Positions 23,145 to 28,785 of a stretch of DNA of 47,501 bases are shown piece after piece. The stretch is from a virus: the IMG/VR virus record IMGVR_UViG_3300001915_000002, positions 1 to 47,501 of that record; one strand, 5' to 3'. Below the pieces are notes generated by a model, which saw only the letters and a list, made by a program, of their open reading frames with translations, was not told the DNA's origin and did no database searches. Made by a program: the position numbers and the translations under genes. Each line of letters starts with the position of its first letter. Positions within the stretch are counted from its first letter, which is position 1.

Positions 23145-23174
23145 AGTCTACATGACCGGAGGTGATCTTGTCAA
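23145..23174 (-). promoter_or_regulatory. Promoter for primase/helicase
   Basis: Minus strand perfect TTGACA (23169-23174), 18-base spacer, TAGACT (23145-23150), about 60 bases before the gene. A degenerate copy of the CTGTCACT pair (GCATCACTCCCGTCACT, 23176-23192) touches the -35. Confidence 0.7.
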
Positions 23175-23191
23175 CGCATCACTCCCGTCAC

Positions 23192-23302
23192 TCAGCGCTT
23201 CCATTTCTGTCGAATGCGCCAACATAACGCGCACAAACTCGTGCCATATACCAACAACTTTGTCTTACCACAATCCGAGCAACGTTCTTTACCTTTACCC
23301 AT
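23192..23302 (-). CDS. Tiny zinc-ribbon protein (36 aa)
   Basis: AAGGTG lies 8 bases before ATG 23302. Two Cys pairs, CSDC and CALC, with a basic tail (RIRQKWKR). The whole protein is one ribbon. Its stop codon overlaps the operator-like repeat beside the primase promoter. Function unknown. Confidence 0.6.
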   Translation of the reverse strand: MGKGKERCSDCGKTKLLVYGTSLCALCWRIRQKWKR

Positions 23303-23307
23303 ACCTA

Positions 23308-23397
23308 TCACACCTTCTTCTTACACTTAGTACACCAATAATTACCTTTAGTTGTTGGCTTAATTCTATTGCCGCACGTAGGGCAGCGCTTGAACAT
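23308..23397 (-). CDS. Tiny zinc-ribbon protein (29 aa)
   Basis: Complete ribbon CPTCGNRIKPTTKGNYWCTKC in 29 residues, basic end. AAGGAGG precedes the ATG, at a rather short distance. Five bases before the next ribbon gene. One of the smallest probable genes in the window. Confidence 0.6.
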   Translation of the reverse strand: MFKRCPTCGNRIKPTTKGNYWCTKCKKKV

Positions 23398-23411
23398 CCC
23401 CTCCTTACCGC

Positions 23412-23546
23412 TCACTTTTTCTTGTCCTTCCTCTGTGCCTTACGCGAGCAACCACGACACACGTAGGTGCCTTTAATAAACGCCCGCAAATGCTTCCACT
23501 TACCACAGATGATGCATTGCCTGTCGGGCTCGGGGTGATTTGACAT
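23412..23546 (-). CDS. Tiny zinc-ribbon protein (44 aa)
   Basis: AAAGGA precedes ATG 23546. Cys pairs CIIC and CRGC separated by KWKHLRAFIKGTYV, Lys-rich end. Its start codon lies inside the -35 of the rightward promoter at 23540, so the two transcripts are divergent and overlapping. Confidence 0.65.
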   Translation of the reverse strand: MSNHPEPDRQCIICGKWKHLRAFIKGTYVCRGCSRKAQRKDKKK

Positions 23547-23568
23547 AGAAGATCCTTTCCTGTATACT
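23540..23568 (+). promoter_or_regulatory. Strong rightward promoter
   Basis: TTGACA (23540-23545), 17-base spacer, TATACT (23563-23568), 26 bases before the ATG at 23594. It starts the rightward block to the HNH and RecB-like genes. Confidence 0.8.
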
Positions 23569-23593
23569 TGCGTGAACAAGGAGGTAATCAAAC

Positions 23594-23794
23594 ATGAAAC
23601 TATACTTGCGTGATCTAATCCCAGTGACCACGCCCATGGAAAATATCGTAGCACTCAACGCGCTACGAGACAAGTACGGAAAGCATCTACGAGATGAGTA
23701 CGGAGCATACTACAACGTCGAACCTGAGGACTTGTCGATCCTGCCAACAGGTGTTAGTGTTGGAGCGGTTTCCCATCGCGAAGAGCAACCCTAA
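23594..23794 (+). CDS. Small protein overlapping the HNH gene (66 aa)
   Basis: First gene after the strong promoter, with AAGGAGG 10 bases upstream. Basic N-terminus and a helix-rich middle (MENIVALNALRDKYGKHLRDE). Its last 101 bases overlap the HNH gene in another frame; which tail is constrained is unclear. Function unknown; it could act as a leader for coupled translation of HNH. Confidence 0.55.
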   Translation: MKLYLRDLIPVTTPMENIVALNALRDKYGKHLRDEYGAYYNVEPEDLSILPTGVSVGAVSHREEQP

Positions 23795-24245
23795 CGGGGT
23801 TGTTTATCGTCGCACTGTGTGTAAGCCCTGTTACAGTTTGACAAGTCGACGTAATCGTACTACGGAAGTTGGCCGCGCCAAATATAACAAGGCGATGCGC
23901 GTCATCAACATGAGACGTCGCGCCATCAAGCTGAGCCTACCGCATGTAGCGTACGATGCACAAGAGATCTACACCCGAGATGACGGTGTGTGCGTCCTCT
24001 GTGGTCATCAGGTTGATCCTGAGAACTACGAGGTTGAACACATCGTGCCACTGCAAGTAGACGCACAGTTACTCCTCTCATATGACGTGGGCAATCATCC
24101 TGGTGATGTCCCATGGAACGTCTCCATTGCTCATCCTAGCTGTAACTCTAGCAAGGGCAACCGCATGACGCAAGAGGACCGTGCTCGTTACTTACTGTGG
24201 CGATACATGTACAAGGAGCAACATGACACTCCGCAGGGAGTATGA
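23694..24245 (+). CDS. HNH endonuclease with zinc knuckles (183 aa)
   Basis: Metal-dependent DNA nuclease. Cys pairs at 14/17, 43/46 and 100/103; the HNH core is EVEHIVPL (His116), Asn142 in WNVSIAHPSCN, His147 with Cys150. The form fits homing or free-standing phage HNH proteins. ATG 23694 keeps the first Cys pair, but its ribosome site is poor and the start overlaps the upstream gene. Either a homing enzyme or a DNA-processing factor. Confidence 0.8.
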   Translation: MSTEHTTTSNLRTCRSCQQVLVLERFPIAKSNPNGVVYRRTVCKPCYSLTSRRNRTTEVGRAKYNKAMRVINMRRRAIKLSLPHVAYDAQEIYTRDDGVCVLCGHQVDPENYEVEHIVPLQVDAQLLLSYDVGNHPGDVPWNVSIAHPSCNSSKGNRMTQEDRARYLLWRYMYKEQHDTPQGV

Positions 24246-25029
24246 TAACGACTCAGATCGATGGTACATCGACAAGGAGTCAGGTGAAAAGTACGCGGGA
24301 GTAACTTCAGTGTTGAATGTCCTGAATAAGGAGGGCATCAACAAGGCCAAGATGAAGAAGCAAGCTGTGTATTTGGCCGACAACAGGAAGCGCATGGCCG
24401 ACCTCACCAAGGCCCAATACCTTGCTGAAGTGAAGAACGATGATGTGTATTTGGACGAATGGCGCGTAGCGCGTGACGTCGGGACACAAGCACATGCAGT
24501 ATTGGAAGATCTCATTGACGGGGTTCGTCCCGGAGATGGGTACAGCGAAGTTGATGGGTGGGAAGGTCAAAGCCCGGAACTTTGGATGACACGCGCCTGG
24601 GAAGAGTTGAATGAGCAGTTCAATGTTCAACCATTGTATAACGAGCGCATGGTCTTCAGTCCTAAGTGGGGTTATGCGGGAACGTATGACAATGCGTGGC
24701 TGATTGATGGCGAGTTGTGTATGGTGGATGCGAAGACCAATGCGAAGGGACCACGTGACAGCGTGGCGCTTCAGAACATCGCTTATGCCATGGCAGAAAA
24801 GATGTACCTTCCCGATGGAACGATCGCGGACAACTTAGAGTTCGAGCGCTCCCGTGTGTTTTGGGTGCGACCGGAAGGGTGGAACCTTTACGAGCTACGG
24901 TTTGATAATGAACTGTGGATTGATTTTAGGGCGATGCTGCGTAGTTATCAATATGTTAAGCTCAGGCAGTCACGCGTTGTAGAGGAGCCGTTGGTGGAAG
25001 ACGGGTTGACATTCAGGAGGTGGTTCTGA
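24223..25029 (+). CDS. RecB/Cas4-like PD-(D/E)XK exonuclease (268 aa)
   Basis: AAGGAG lies 5 bases before ATG 24223. Motifs in order: H91 in GTQAHAVLED, E141, D156 in GYAGTYD, D169-A-K171 (MVDAKTN), and Q184-x3-Y188 (QNIAYA), the signature of the RecB-family nuclease fold. Probably acts in recombination or end processing of phage DNA. It lacks the four iron-sulfur Cys of Cas4. Confidence 0.85.
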   Translation: MTLRREYDNDSDRWYIDKESGEKYAGVTSVLNVLNKEGINKAKMKKQAVYLADNRKRMADLTKAQYLAEVKNDDVYLDEWRVARDVGTQAHAVLEDLIDGVRPGDGYSEVDGWEGQSPELWMTRAWEELNEQFNVQPLYNERMVFSPKWGYAGTYDNAWLIDGELCMVDAKTNAKGPRDSVALQNIAYAMAEKMYLPDGTIADNLEFERSRVFWVRPEGWNLYELRFDNELWIDFRAMLRSYQYVKLRQSRVVEEPLVEDGLTFRRWF

Positions 25030-25190
25030 TGGCAGACCTTCGTGACGACCTATTGGAGGCCATCGACAAGACTGTTCCGGGCGCTCTCATGAACGACCCT
25101 AAGATTGAACGCACGAAACTGTACGCATTGCTGTATTTGGTGCGTCGGGAAATGGAGAGGGAGGAGGCAGAACGGAATGGCAGAAGTTAA
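25029..25190 (+). CDS. Small helical protein (53 aa)
   Basis: ATG overlaps the nuclease stop (TGATG). ADLRDDLLEAIDKTVPGAL followed by a charged helix LVRREMEREEAERN. Function unknown; coupled to the nuclease. Confidence 0.6.
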   Translation: MADLRDDLLEAIDKTVPGALMNDPKIERTKLYALLYLVRREMEREEAERNGRS

Positions 25191-25329
25191 TGTTCAGCTC
25201 ATCGTAGGATGGGTTGGGAAGGCACTCGACCTTTTGTTGGAAGTTGATGAGTATCAGCAGACAGAAGAATGGCGGAAGGATGTGGACGCGCTACGTGTGC
25301 GTTTCCATAACTTCATCGACGAGAATTGA
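25177..25329 (+). CDS. Small protein (50 aa)
   Basis: GGAGG precedes ATG 25177, overlapping the preceding gene by 14 bases. VQLIVGWVGKALDLLLEVDEY then an acidic-helical end. Function unknown. Confidence 0.6.
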   Translation: MAEVNVQLIVGWVGKALDLLLEVDEYQQTEEWRKDVDALRVRFHNFIDEN

Positions 25330-25354
25330 CAAATGCCACGTCATGTGGTATCAT
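25326..25354 (+). promoter_or_regulatory. Promoter for the OB-fold/SSB-like gene
   Basis: TTGACA (25326-25331), 17-base spacer, TATCAT (25349-25354), 42 bases before the ATG. Its -35 overlaps the stop of the preceding gene. Confidence 0.75.
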
Positions 25355-25395
25355 GTAGAATGTAAGAAGATAGGAACGAAAGGTAGGGAGCACTA

Positions 25396-25755
25396 ATGGG
25401 TGCTTGGGATGATCTAGGCATTGAGAAGAACGAGGGTCCGGAATATTGGAACCCTCAGGAGCCCGAGAAGATTCAGGGCAAGGTTGTTGAACTCGGCACT
25501 TACACCGATGACGACGACAAGAGTCACCCGCAGGTCGTGCTCGACGTCGAGGGCGAAGAGTTGACAGTCACGGCCTTCCGTACTATCCTGGCGCAGGAGC
25601 TGAACAGCATTGATGACCTTGCGGTTGGAGATGTCATCAGCATCGACTTTCAGGGTAAGCCGAAGGGTAAGAGGTACTTCGTGTACCGTGTGAAGAAGAT
25701 CAACGCCGCTCCGAAGCGCGCCTCTAAGGGCGACGAGGAGAAGGAAGAGTTCTGA
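25396..25755 (+). CDS. OB-fold ssDNA-binding-like protein (119 aa)
   Basis: Strand pattern IQGKVVELGTYTDD, then QVVLDVEGEELTVTAF, then VGDVISIDFQGKP and YFVYRVKKI fits an OB fold. Ends with a flexible Lys/Asp/Glu tail that finishes in ...EEKEEF, like the acidic tip of bacterial SSB that recruits partners. With its own strong promoter it is a good candidate for the phage single-strand-binding protein. Assigned by pattern only, no clear family match. Confidence 0.6.
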   Translation: MGAWDDLGIEKNEGPEYWNPQEPEKIQGKVVELGTYTDDDDKSHPQVVLDVEGEELTVTAFRTILAQELNSIDDLAVGDVISIDFQGKPKGKRYFVYRVKKINAAPKRASKGDEEKEEF

Positions 25756-25757
25756 GG

Positions 25758-25787
25758 TTGACACACCCCACGAGGGTCTGGTAGACT
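25758..25787 (+). promoter_or_regulatory. Promoter for the rightward tRNA cluster
   Basis: TTGACA (25758-25763), 18-base spacer, TAGACT (25782-25787), 83 bases ahead of the first tRNA. Confidence 0.7.
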
Positions 25788-25826
25788 TACGAAGCTGAAG
25801 TTGATAGTCTGGTATACGGACCGCTG

Positions 25827-25864
25827 GCCGCGACGGGACATCCGTCACTTGTAAATATCGCGGC
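25827..25864 (+). other. Structured leader hairpin before the first tRNA
   Basis: Outer stem GCCGCGA/TCGCGGC and an inner stem GACGG/CCGTC (25832-25846). It ends 6 bases before the first tRNA and may guide processing of the tRNA transcript. Confidence 0.5.
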
Positions 25865-25869
25865 GACAC

Positions 25870-25943
25870 GCCCCTTTAGGCAAACAGGCAAAGCCGCCTG
25901 ACTTAGAATCAGGTGTATGAGAGTTCGACTCTCTCAGGGGGTA
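25870..25943 (+). tRNA. tRNA with anticodon UAG (Leu?) on a class I body
   Basis: Cloverleaf: acceptor GCCCCTT/AGGGGGT, anticodon stem CCTGA/TCAGG, loop CTTAGAA, T arm GAGAG-TTCGACT-CTCTC. Anticodon UAG reads Leu CUA, but the variable region is only about 5 bases, not the long arm of bacterial tRNA-Leu. No CCA encoded. Confidence 0.7.
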
Positions 25944-25962
25944 CTGTGACGCAAGTCACTAT

Positions 25963-26047
25963 GGCCTTGTGGCGGAATTTGGCAGACGCGCCGGACTCAA
26001 AATCCGGTGTCCGCGAGGGCGTGTGGGTTCAAGTCCCACCGAGGCTA
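25963..26047 (+). tRNA. tRNA-Leu (CAA)
   Basis: Acceptor GGCCTTG/CGAGGCT, anticodon stem CCGGA/TCCGG, loop CTCAAAA, and a long variable arm as expected for Leu. T arm GTGGG-TTCAAGT-CCCAC. Reads UUG. Confidence 0.9.
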
Positions 26048-26134
26048 CGCTGTGCAAAAGTACAGTAACATTGTTGGGGTTCCTTTCCCTGACGCGTTCG
26101 ATCAACACAACTGCATAGGTTTCTTGAAAAGCTG

Positions 26135-26168
26135 GACTGTGACACGGAAGACACGCCGTGTCACAGTC
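26135..26168 (+). other. Perfect hairpin just before tRNA-Phe
   Basis: GACTGTGACACGG and its exact complement with an 8-base loop, ending 2 bases before the tRNA. May be a processing site or terminator/attenuator; it lacks a T-run. Bases 26048-26134 show no other feature. Confidence 0.6.
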
Positions 26169-26170
26169 GA

Positions 26171-26243
26171 CGTTCGATAGCTCAGACGGTAGAGCGCACG
26201 GTTGAAGCCCGTGGCTGCGGGGGTTCGACTCCCTCTCGAACGA
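26171..26243 (+). tRNA. tRNA-Phe (GAA)
   Basis: Acceptor CGTTCGA/TCGAACG perfect, anticodon stem CACGG/CCGTG, loop TTGAAGC, T arm with TTCGACT. 73 nt. Confidence 0.9.
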
Positions 26244-26321
26244 CGTAACGACGTGATGTATCGAACAGTAGCCTAGCGCTGGGTGGCCTTCGATGAAGCG
26301 AAGTGAAAAGGTAAGTGGATC

Positions 26322-26394
26322 AGCGGTGTAGCTCAGGAGGAGAGCGGGGCCATGAGAAGTCCGTCAGTCCCGGGTGCAAATCCCGGCTCCGTTG
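26322..26394 (+). tRNA. tRNA-like, anticodon possibly GAG
   Basis: T arm CCGGG-TGCAAAT-CCCGG, D stem GCTC/GAGC and acceptor AGCGGTG/CTCCGTT (one mismatch) are good, but the anticodon stem has two mismatches. Loop read as ATGAGAA, giving GAG (Leu) on a class I body. Could be decaying or specialised. Confidence 0.55.
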
Positions 26395-26414
26395 ACATAA
26401 GTCCACTTACACAA

Positions 26415-26483
26415 CCTGACCGTCCTGGTGGCAGAGCGCGGCTGTAAACCGCTACTCGTGGGGTTCGATTCCCTGGGGCAGGA
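26415..26483 (+). tRNA. tRNA-Tyr (GUA), short D arm and short variable arm
   Basis: Acceptor CCTGACC/GGGCAGG (one mismatch), loop CTGTAAA, T arm TGGGG-TTCGATT-CCCTG. D arm is only a 3-bp CTG/CAG stem with a 4-base loop, and the variable region is 5 bases, whereas bacterial tRNA-Tyr has a long arm. 69 nt, unusually small. Confidence 0.65.
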
Positions 26484-26530
26484 CAATGCACACGTGGGTT
26501 TCTCCGAGCCCTCCTGTGACGTGTGCATAT

Positions 26531-26602
26531 GGGGTATAGATGTTGATGGCGGCATATCTGGCTTCCAACCAGAATGGGCGGGTTCGAGACCCGCATACCT
26601 CA
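26531..26602 (+). tRNA. tRNA-Gly (UCC)
   Basis: Acceptor GGGGTAT/ATACCTC, anticodon stem TCTGG/CCAGA, loop CTTCCAA, T arm GCGGG-TTCGAGA-CCCGC. Normal body, 72 nt. Confidence 0.88.
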
Positions 26603-26607
26603 CGTTG

Positions 26608-26717
26608 TTCGATGACCGTAGCAGTAAACGGGTTCGAATCCCGTCAAGAGCATGGTGCGCAGGCCGTAGGCCAAATAGGTTGATCACCGCTGGTGGGTGC
26701 AAGTCCCTCCATCGAAC
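26608..26717 (+). other. Composite tRNA-like remnant
   Basis: The outer ends TTCGATG and CATCGAA pair perfectly, with a T-arm-like TGCAAGT loop before the 3' end (26690s). Between them sits a second, canonical T arm ACGGG-TTCGAAT-CCCGT followed by CAAGAGCA, which resembles the 3' end of the tRNA-Asp at 46298. No full cloverleaf fits; it looks like two tRNAs recombined. Confidence 0.5.
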
Positions 26718-26724
26718 ATCTTAC

Positions 26725-26797
26725 ATCCTTGTAGTTCAGGGGACAGAACGTCGCTCTCCTAAAGCGAATGTCGCAGGTTCGAATCCTGCCAAGGATA
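26725..26797 (+). tRNA. tRNA-Arg (CCU)
   Basis: Acceptor ATCCTTG/CAAGGAT perfect, anticodon stem TCGCT/AGCGA, loop CTCCTAA, T arm GCAGG-TTCGAAT-CCTGC. Reads AGG. Bases 26798-26903 after it show only a short hairpin GTCTAG/CTAGAC. Confidence 0.92.
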
Positions 26798-26903
26798 CGA
26801 GCGTACTGACCGATGCGCCTCACAACGTCTAGCTACCTAGACAACATCAGGTGAGGAAGTGTGACGGGGACTCGGTAGAGTTGTCCCACGGCACGCGGTC
26901 CCT

Positions 26904-26979
26904 ACCGTTGTAGCTCAGTGGATAGAGCAGCGGCCTACGAAGCCGCGTGTCGGAGGTTCGAATCCTCTCAGCGGTACCA
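26904..26979 (+). tRNA. tRNA-Arg (ACG), encoded CCA
   Basis: Acceptor ACCGTTG/CAGCGGT, anticodon stem GCGGC/GCCGC, loop CTACGAA, T arm GGAGG-TTCGAAT-CCTCT; CCA at 26977-26979. Reads CGU and, if A34 is edited to inosine, CGC and CGA. Confidence 0.92.
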
Positions 26980-26980
26980 T

Positions 26981-27051
26981 TCCTGGGTCGTCTAATGGCA
27001 GGACGCTTGGCTCTGAACCAAGTAACGGTGGTTCGACCCCATCCCCGGGAG
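26981..27051 (+). tRNA. tRNA-Gln (CUG)
   Basis: Acceptor TCCTGGG/CCCGGGA, anticodon stem CTTGG/CCAAG, loop CTCTGAA, T arm GGTGG-TTCGACC-CCATC. One base after the CCA of tRNA-Arg. Confidence 0.92.
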
Positions 27052-27127
27052 CAATGCAAGTTCCACTCTTCGCGATTGAGTGGCTAAGCTTCGGTGCCAA
27101 CGATCGGCCGGACGGCTTGCAGTTTTT

Positions 27128-27213
27128 GGAGTATCGCATAGGCGTGCTTATCGGTCTTGAAAACCGTGATGCCTCAGAGATGGGGCGTGGGGGTTCGACT
27201 CCCTCATACTCCG
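27128..27213 (+). tRNA. tRNA-Ser (UGA)
   Basis: Acceptor GGAGTAT/ATACTCC perfect, loop CTTGAAA, long variable arm, T arm GGGGG-TTCGACT-CCCTC. The next gene starts with ATG 2 bases after the discriminator G. Confidence 0.92.
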
Positions 27214-27214
27214 C

Positions 27215-27358
27215 ATGTCAAATAAAAAATGTGAAGTTCATTTCTGTGGCCGTGATGGTGTTGCTCACTTTTCCCGTGACGGGAAGACAATGTGGGTGTG
27301 TCAGCATCACCTGGATAAGAAGTTGGACGCTGTCAAACGACGAAATAGGCGTTCATAA
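27215..27358 (+). CDS. Tiny zinc-binding-like protein between two tRNA-Ser genes (47 aa)
   Basis: ATG lies in the GCATG right after tRNA-Ser(UGA); TAA ends at the base before tRNA-Ser(GCU). Cys/His pattern CEVHFC and CQHH, with a Lys/Arg-rich end. There is no ribosome site, so after tRNA 3' processing the mRNA would start almost at the ATG. Function unknown. Confidence 0.6.
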   Translation: MSNKKCEVHFCGRDGVAHFSRDGKTMWVCQHHLDKKLDAVKRRNRRS

Positions 27359-27443
27359 GGATTGGTGCGGTATTGGTAACCGCAACGTGACTGCTAATCA
27401 CGTGCGCCTCAGGGCGTTGGGGGTTCGATTCCCTCCCTCTCCG
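27359..27443 (+). tRNA. tRNA-Ser (GCU)
   Basis: Anticodon stem CGTGA/TCACG, loop CTGCTAA, long variable arm, T arm GGGGG-TTCGATT-CCCTC. The acceptor GGATTGG/CCTCTCC has two mismatches in the middle. Reads AGC and AGU. Confidence 0.85.
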
Positions 27444-27444
27444 C

Positions 27445-27813
27445 ATGGCAGAGTTAGCATTTAGTGTGAGCATCAACGACTGTGAAGTGCAAACGTTTCG
27501 CGCAGGAGGGAAGGGTGGTCAGAATCAGAACAAAAGGGATACTGGCGTTCGGGTTATTCATCCTGATAGCGGTGCTCGGGGTGAAGCTCGTGACGAACGT
27601 TCGCAACTGCAAAATAAGCGTCTGGCTTTTAAACGTATGGTTGACACGCCAGAGTTCAAGCGGTACATTCAGATGAGGATGTACGGCATCGGACGCGCAG
27701 AGGCTGAGGTCGAACGTCAGATGCAACGCGAACAGGACTTCCGTACGGAGGTTCGTGTCAACGGAAGGTGGGTTGTGGACGATGGGTCACAAGATCAAGG
27801 GACGCAAGCCTGA
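27445..27813 (+). CDS. GGQ peptide-release-factor-like protein (122 aa)
   Basis: Catalytic domain of class 1 release factors: FRAGGKGGQNQNKRDTGVRV with GGQ at 24-26, then DERSQLQNKRLAFKRM. It lacks codon-recognition domains, so it should hydrolyse stalled peptidyl-tRNA, like ArfB/ICT1 or PrfH. The basic ArfB tail is missing; the end is acidic. ATG lies 2 bases after tRNA-Ser(GCU), without a ribosome site, so the mRNA may be leaderless after processing. Confidence 0.85.
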   Translation: MAELAFSVSINDCEVQTFRAGGKGGQNQNKRDTGVRVIHPDSGARGEARDERSQLQNKRLAFKRMVDTPEFKRYIQMRMYGIGRAEAEVERQMQREQDFRTEVRVNGRWVVDDGSQDQGTQA

Positions 27814-27919
27814 GTGTCCTCATACGCGCACGAAGGAAAAGAAGACCGTAGACAGTGTCTACACCATCTGTAAGGACTGTGGTGCTACGATCCAAGTCAA
27901 GGCGCGAGGTCGTTACTAA
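27782..27919 (+). CDS. Tiny zinc-ribbon protein ending at tRNA-Cys (45 aa)
   Basis: GGAAGGTGGG lies upstream of ATG 27782, inside the release-factor 3' end. Cys/His set CPH and CKDC in a Lys-rich protein. TAA ends at the base before tRNA-Cys. Probably nucleic-acid binding. Confidence 0.6.
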   Translation: MGHKIKGRKPECPHTRTKEKKTVDSVYTICKDCGATIQVKARGRY

Positions 27920-27993
27920 GACTTGCTGACAGAGCGGCGATGTGGTACCCTGCAAAGGTACATAGCCGGGTTCGACTCCCGGGCGAGTTTCCA
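27920..27993 (+). tRNA. tRNA-Cys (GCA), encoded CCA
   Basis: Acceptor GACTTGC/GCGAGTT, anticodon stem GTACC/GGTAC, loop CTGCAAA, T arm CCGGG-TTCGACT-CCCGG, discriminator T, CCA at 27991-27993. D loop AGAGCGGCGAT is typical for Cys. Confidence 0.9.
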
Positions 27994-28007
27994 ACGTAGG
28001 GAGGGAT

Positions 28008-28184
28008 ATGATCAAACGGTGGGGTGATCAGTGGTATTGGAAGGTCACCGTGAAGTTGAAGACAGGTGACAAAGCCGTTCACACTGATCTCACATTGAAC
28101 GACGCAAACGCCATCGAATCTGAGGCCAAGCGCTCTCCAATGACGAAGAGTGTCAAGAAGGAACGTGACCGACGACGTGATTGA
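28008..28184 (+). CDS. Small basic protein (58 aa)
   Basis: AGGGAGGG precedes the ATG. Starts IKRWGDQWYWKVTVKLKTGD, a beta sheet with a basic helix at the end. Function unknown. Confidence 0.6.
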   Translation: MIKRWGDQWYWKVTVKLKTGDKAVHTDLTLNDANAIESEAKRSPMTKSVKKERDRRRD

Positions 28185-28458
28185 TCCTACGGCGTGGGTG
28201 CCGTGGTTGCTTGCAGCGGGTAACGTATCGAGTGCGTTCTGTACAGGAAAGGGACTCAACGCAGGTTGGGCGCTCTTGGTGTTGACACAGCTCGGGTTCA
28301 TTGTGTATGCTCTAGCAACAGGGCAGCCGGGGTTCTTGCTACAGAACGTGGCAATGATCGTTATTGGAGTTTATAACTTCATTAAGTGGAGAAAGAAAAG
28401 GAAGGCAGAGGAAAATGGCCCACGGATGGGAGGAACGATTCCACGCGATCCTAGCTGA
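28165..28458 (+). CDS. Multi-TM membrane protein, PnuC-like fragment (97 aa)
   Basis: GTG start uncertain (28150, 28165 or 28177). Three membrane segments between residues about 10 and 75: AWVPWLLAAGNV, GWALLVLTQLGFIVYALATG, FLLQNVAMIVIGVYNFIKW. The YNFIKW end resembles the substrate-transporter PnuC, but it is half its length. Probably a small phage membrane protein; NAD precursor import would be speculation. Confidence 0.55.
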   Translation: MTDDVIDPTAWVPWLLAAGNVSSAFCTGKGLNAGWALLVLTQLGFIVYALATGQPGFLLQNVAMIVIGVYNFIKWRKKRKAEENGPRMGGTIPRDPS

Positions 28459-28663
28459 AATCCTGCGCGTTAAGTACGATGTTGAGGATGTTAAGAAGGT
28501 TCTATGGTTCGACGAGGGCTCGTATTACAGTGGCGGATGTGAGACATGCGGTTATACTATTCACGAACTTACTGTTGGGTATGAAGACAGTGAAGGCGTG
28601 AAGCACACCTTCATGATTGAAGGCGAAATGTCTGACTTCTTCTACGAACCTACCGAACAGTAA
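28415..28663 (+). CDS. Unknown protein with CxxC (82 aa)
   Basis: GAGGAAA precedes ATG 28415, 44 bases inside the previous gene. Helical start (WEERFHAILAEILRVKYDVED), CETCG near residue 45, then acidic strands. Function unknown. Confidence 0.65.
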   Translation: MAHGWEERFHAILAEILRVKYDVEDVKKVLWFDEGSYYSGGCETCGYTIHELTVGYEDSEGVKHTFMIEGEMSDFFYEPTEQ

Positions 28664-28694
28664 CAAACTCGGCGCTGTGTACGCATGGCGCTTT

Positions 28695-28769
28695 GCCTCC
28701 GTAGCTCAATTGGTCTAGAGCACCCGACTCTTAATCGGGGGGTTGCAGGTTCGAGTCCTGCCGGGGGCA
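28695..28769 (+). tRNA. tRNA-Lys (CUU)
   Basis: Acceptor GCCTCCG/CGGGGGC, anticodon stem CCCGA/TCGGG, loop CTCTTAA, T arm GCAGG-TTCGAGT-CCTGC. Confidence 0.93.
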
Positions 28770-28785
28770 CATGTAGTGTATCATT

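Noticed and set aside
25870-25943. Amber suppressor tRNA
   Set aside because: The anticodon is UAG, which reads CUA (Leu). Reading the stop codon UAG would need CUA.
26608-26717. Permuted tRNA gene (3' half before 5' half)
   Set aside because: The inner T arm ends CAAGAGCA, but no GCTCTTG follows to complete an acceptor stem downstream.
27054-27464. Rightward ORF starting just after tRNA-Gln
   Set aside because: It runs through both tRNA-Ser genes and the zinc-like ORF; open only by chance. Its ATG does resemble the tRNA-adjacent starts, but the product is not protein-like.
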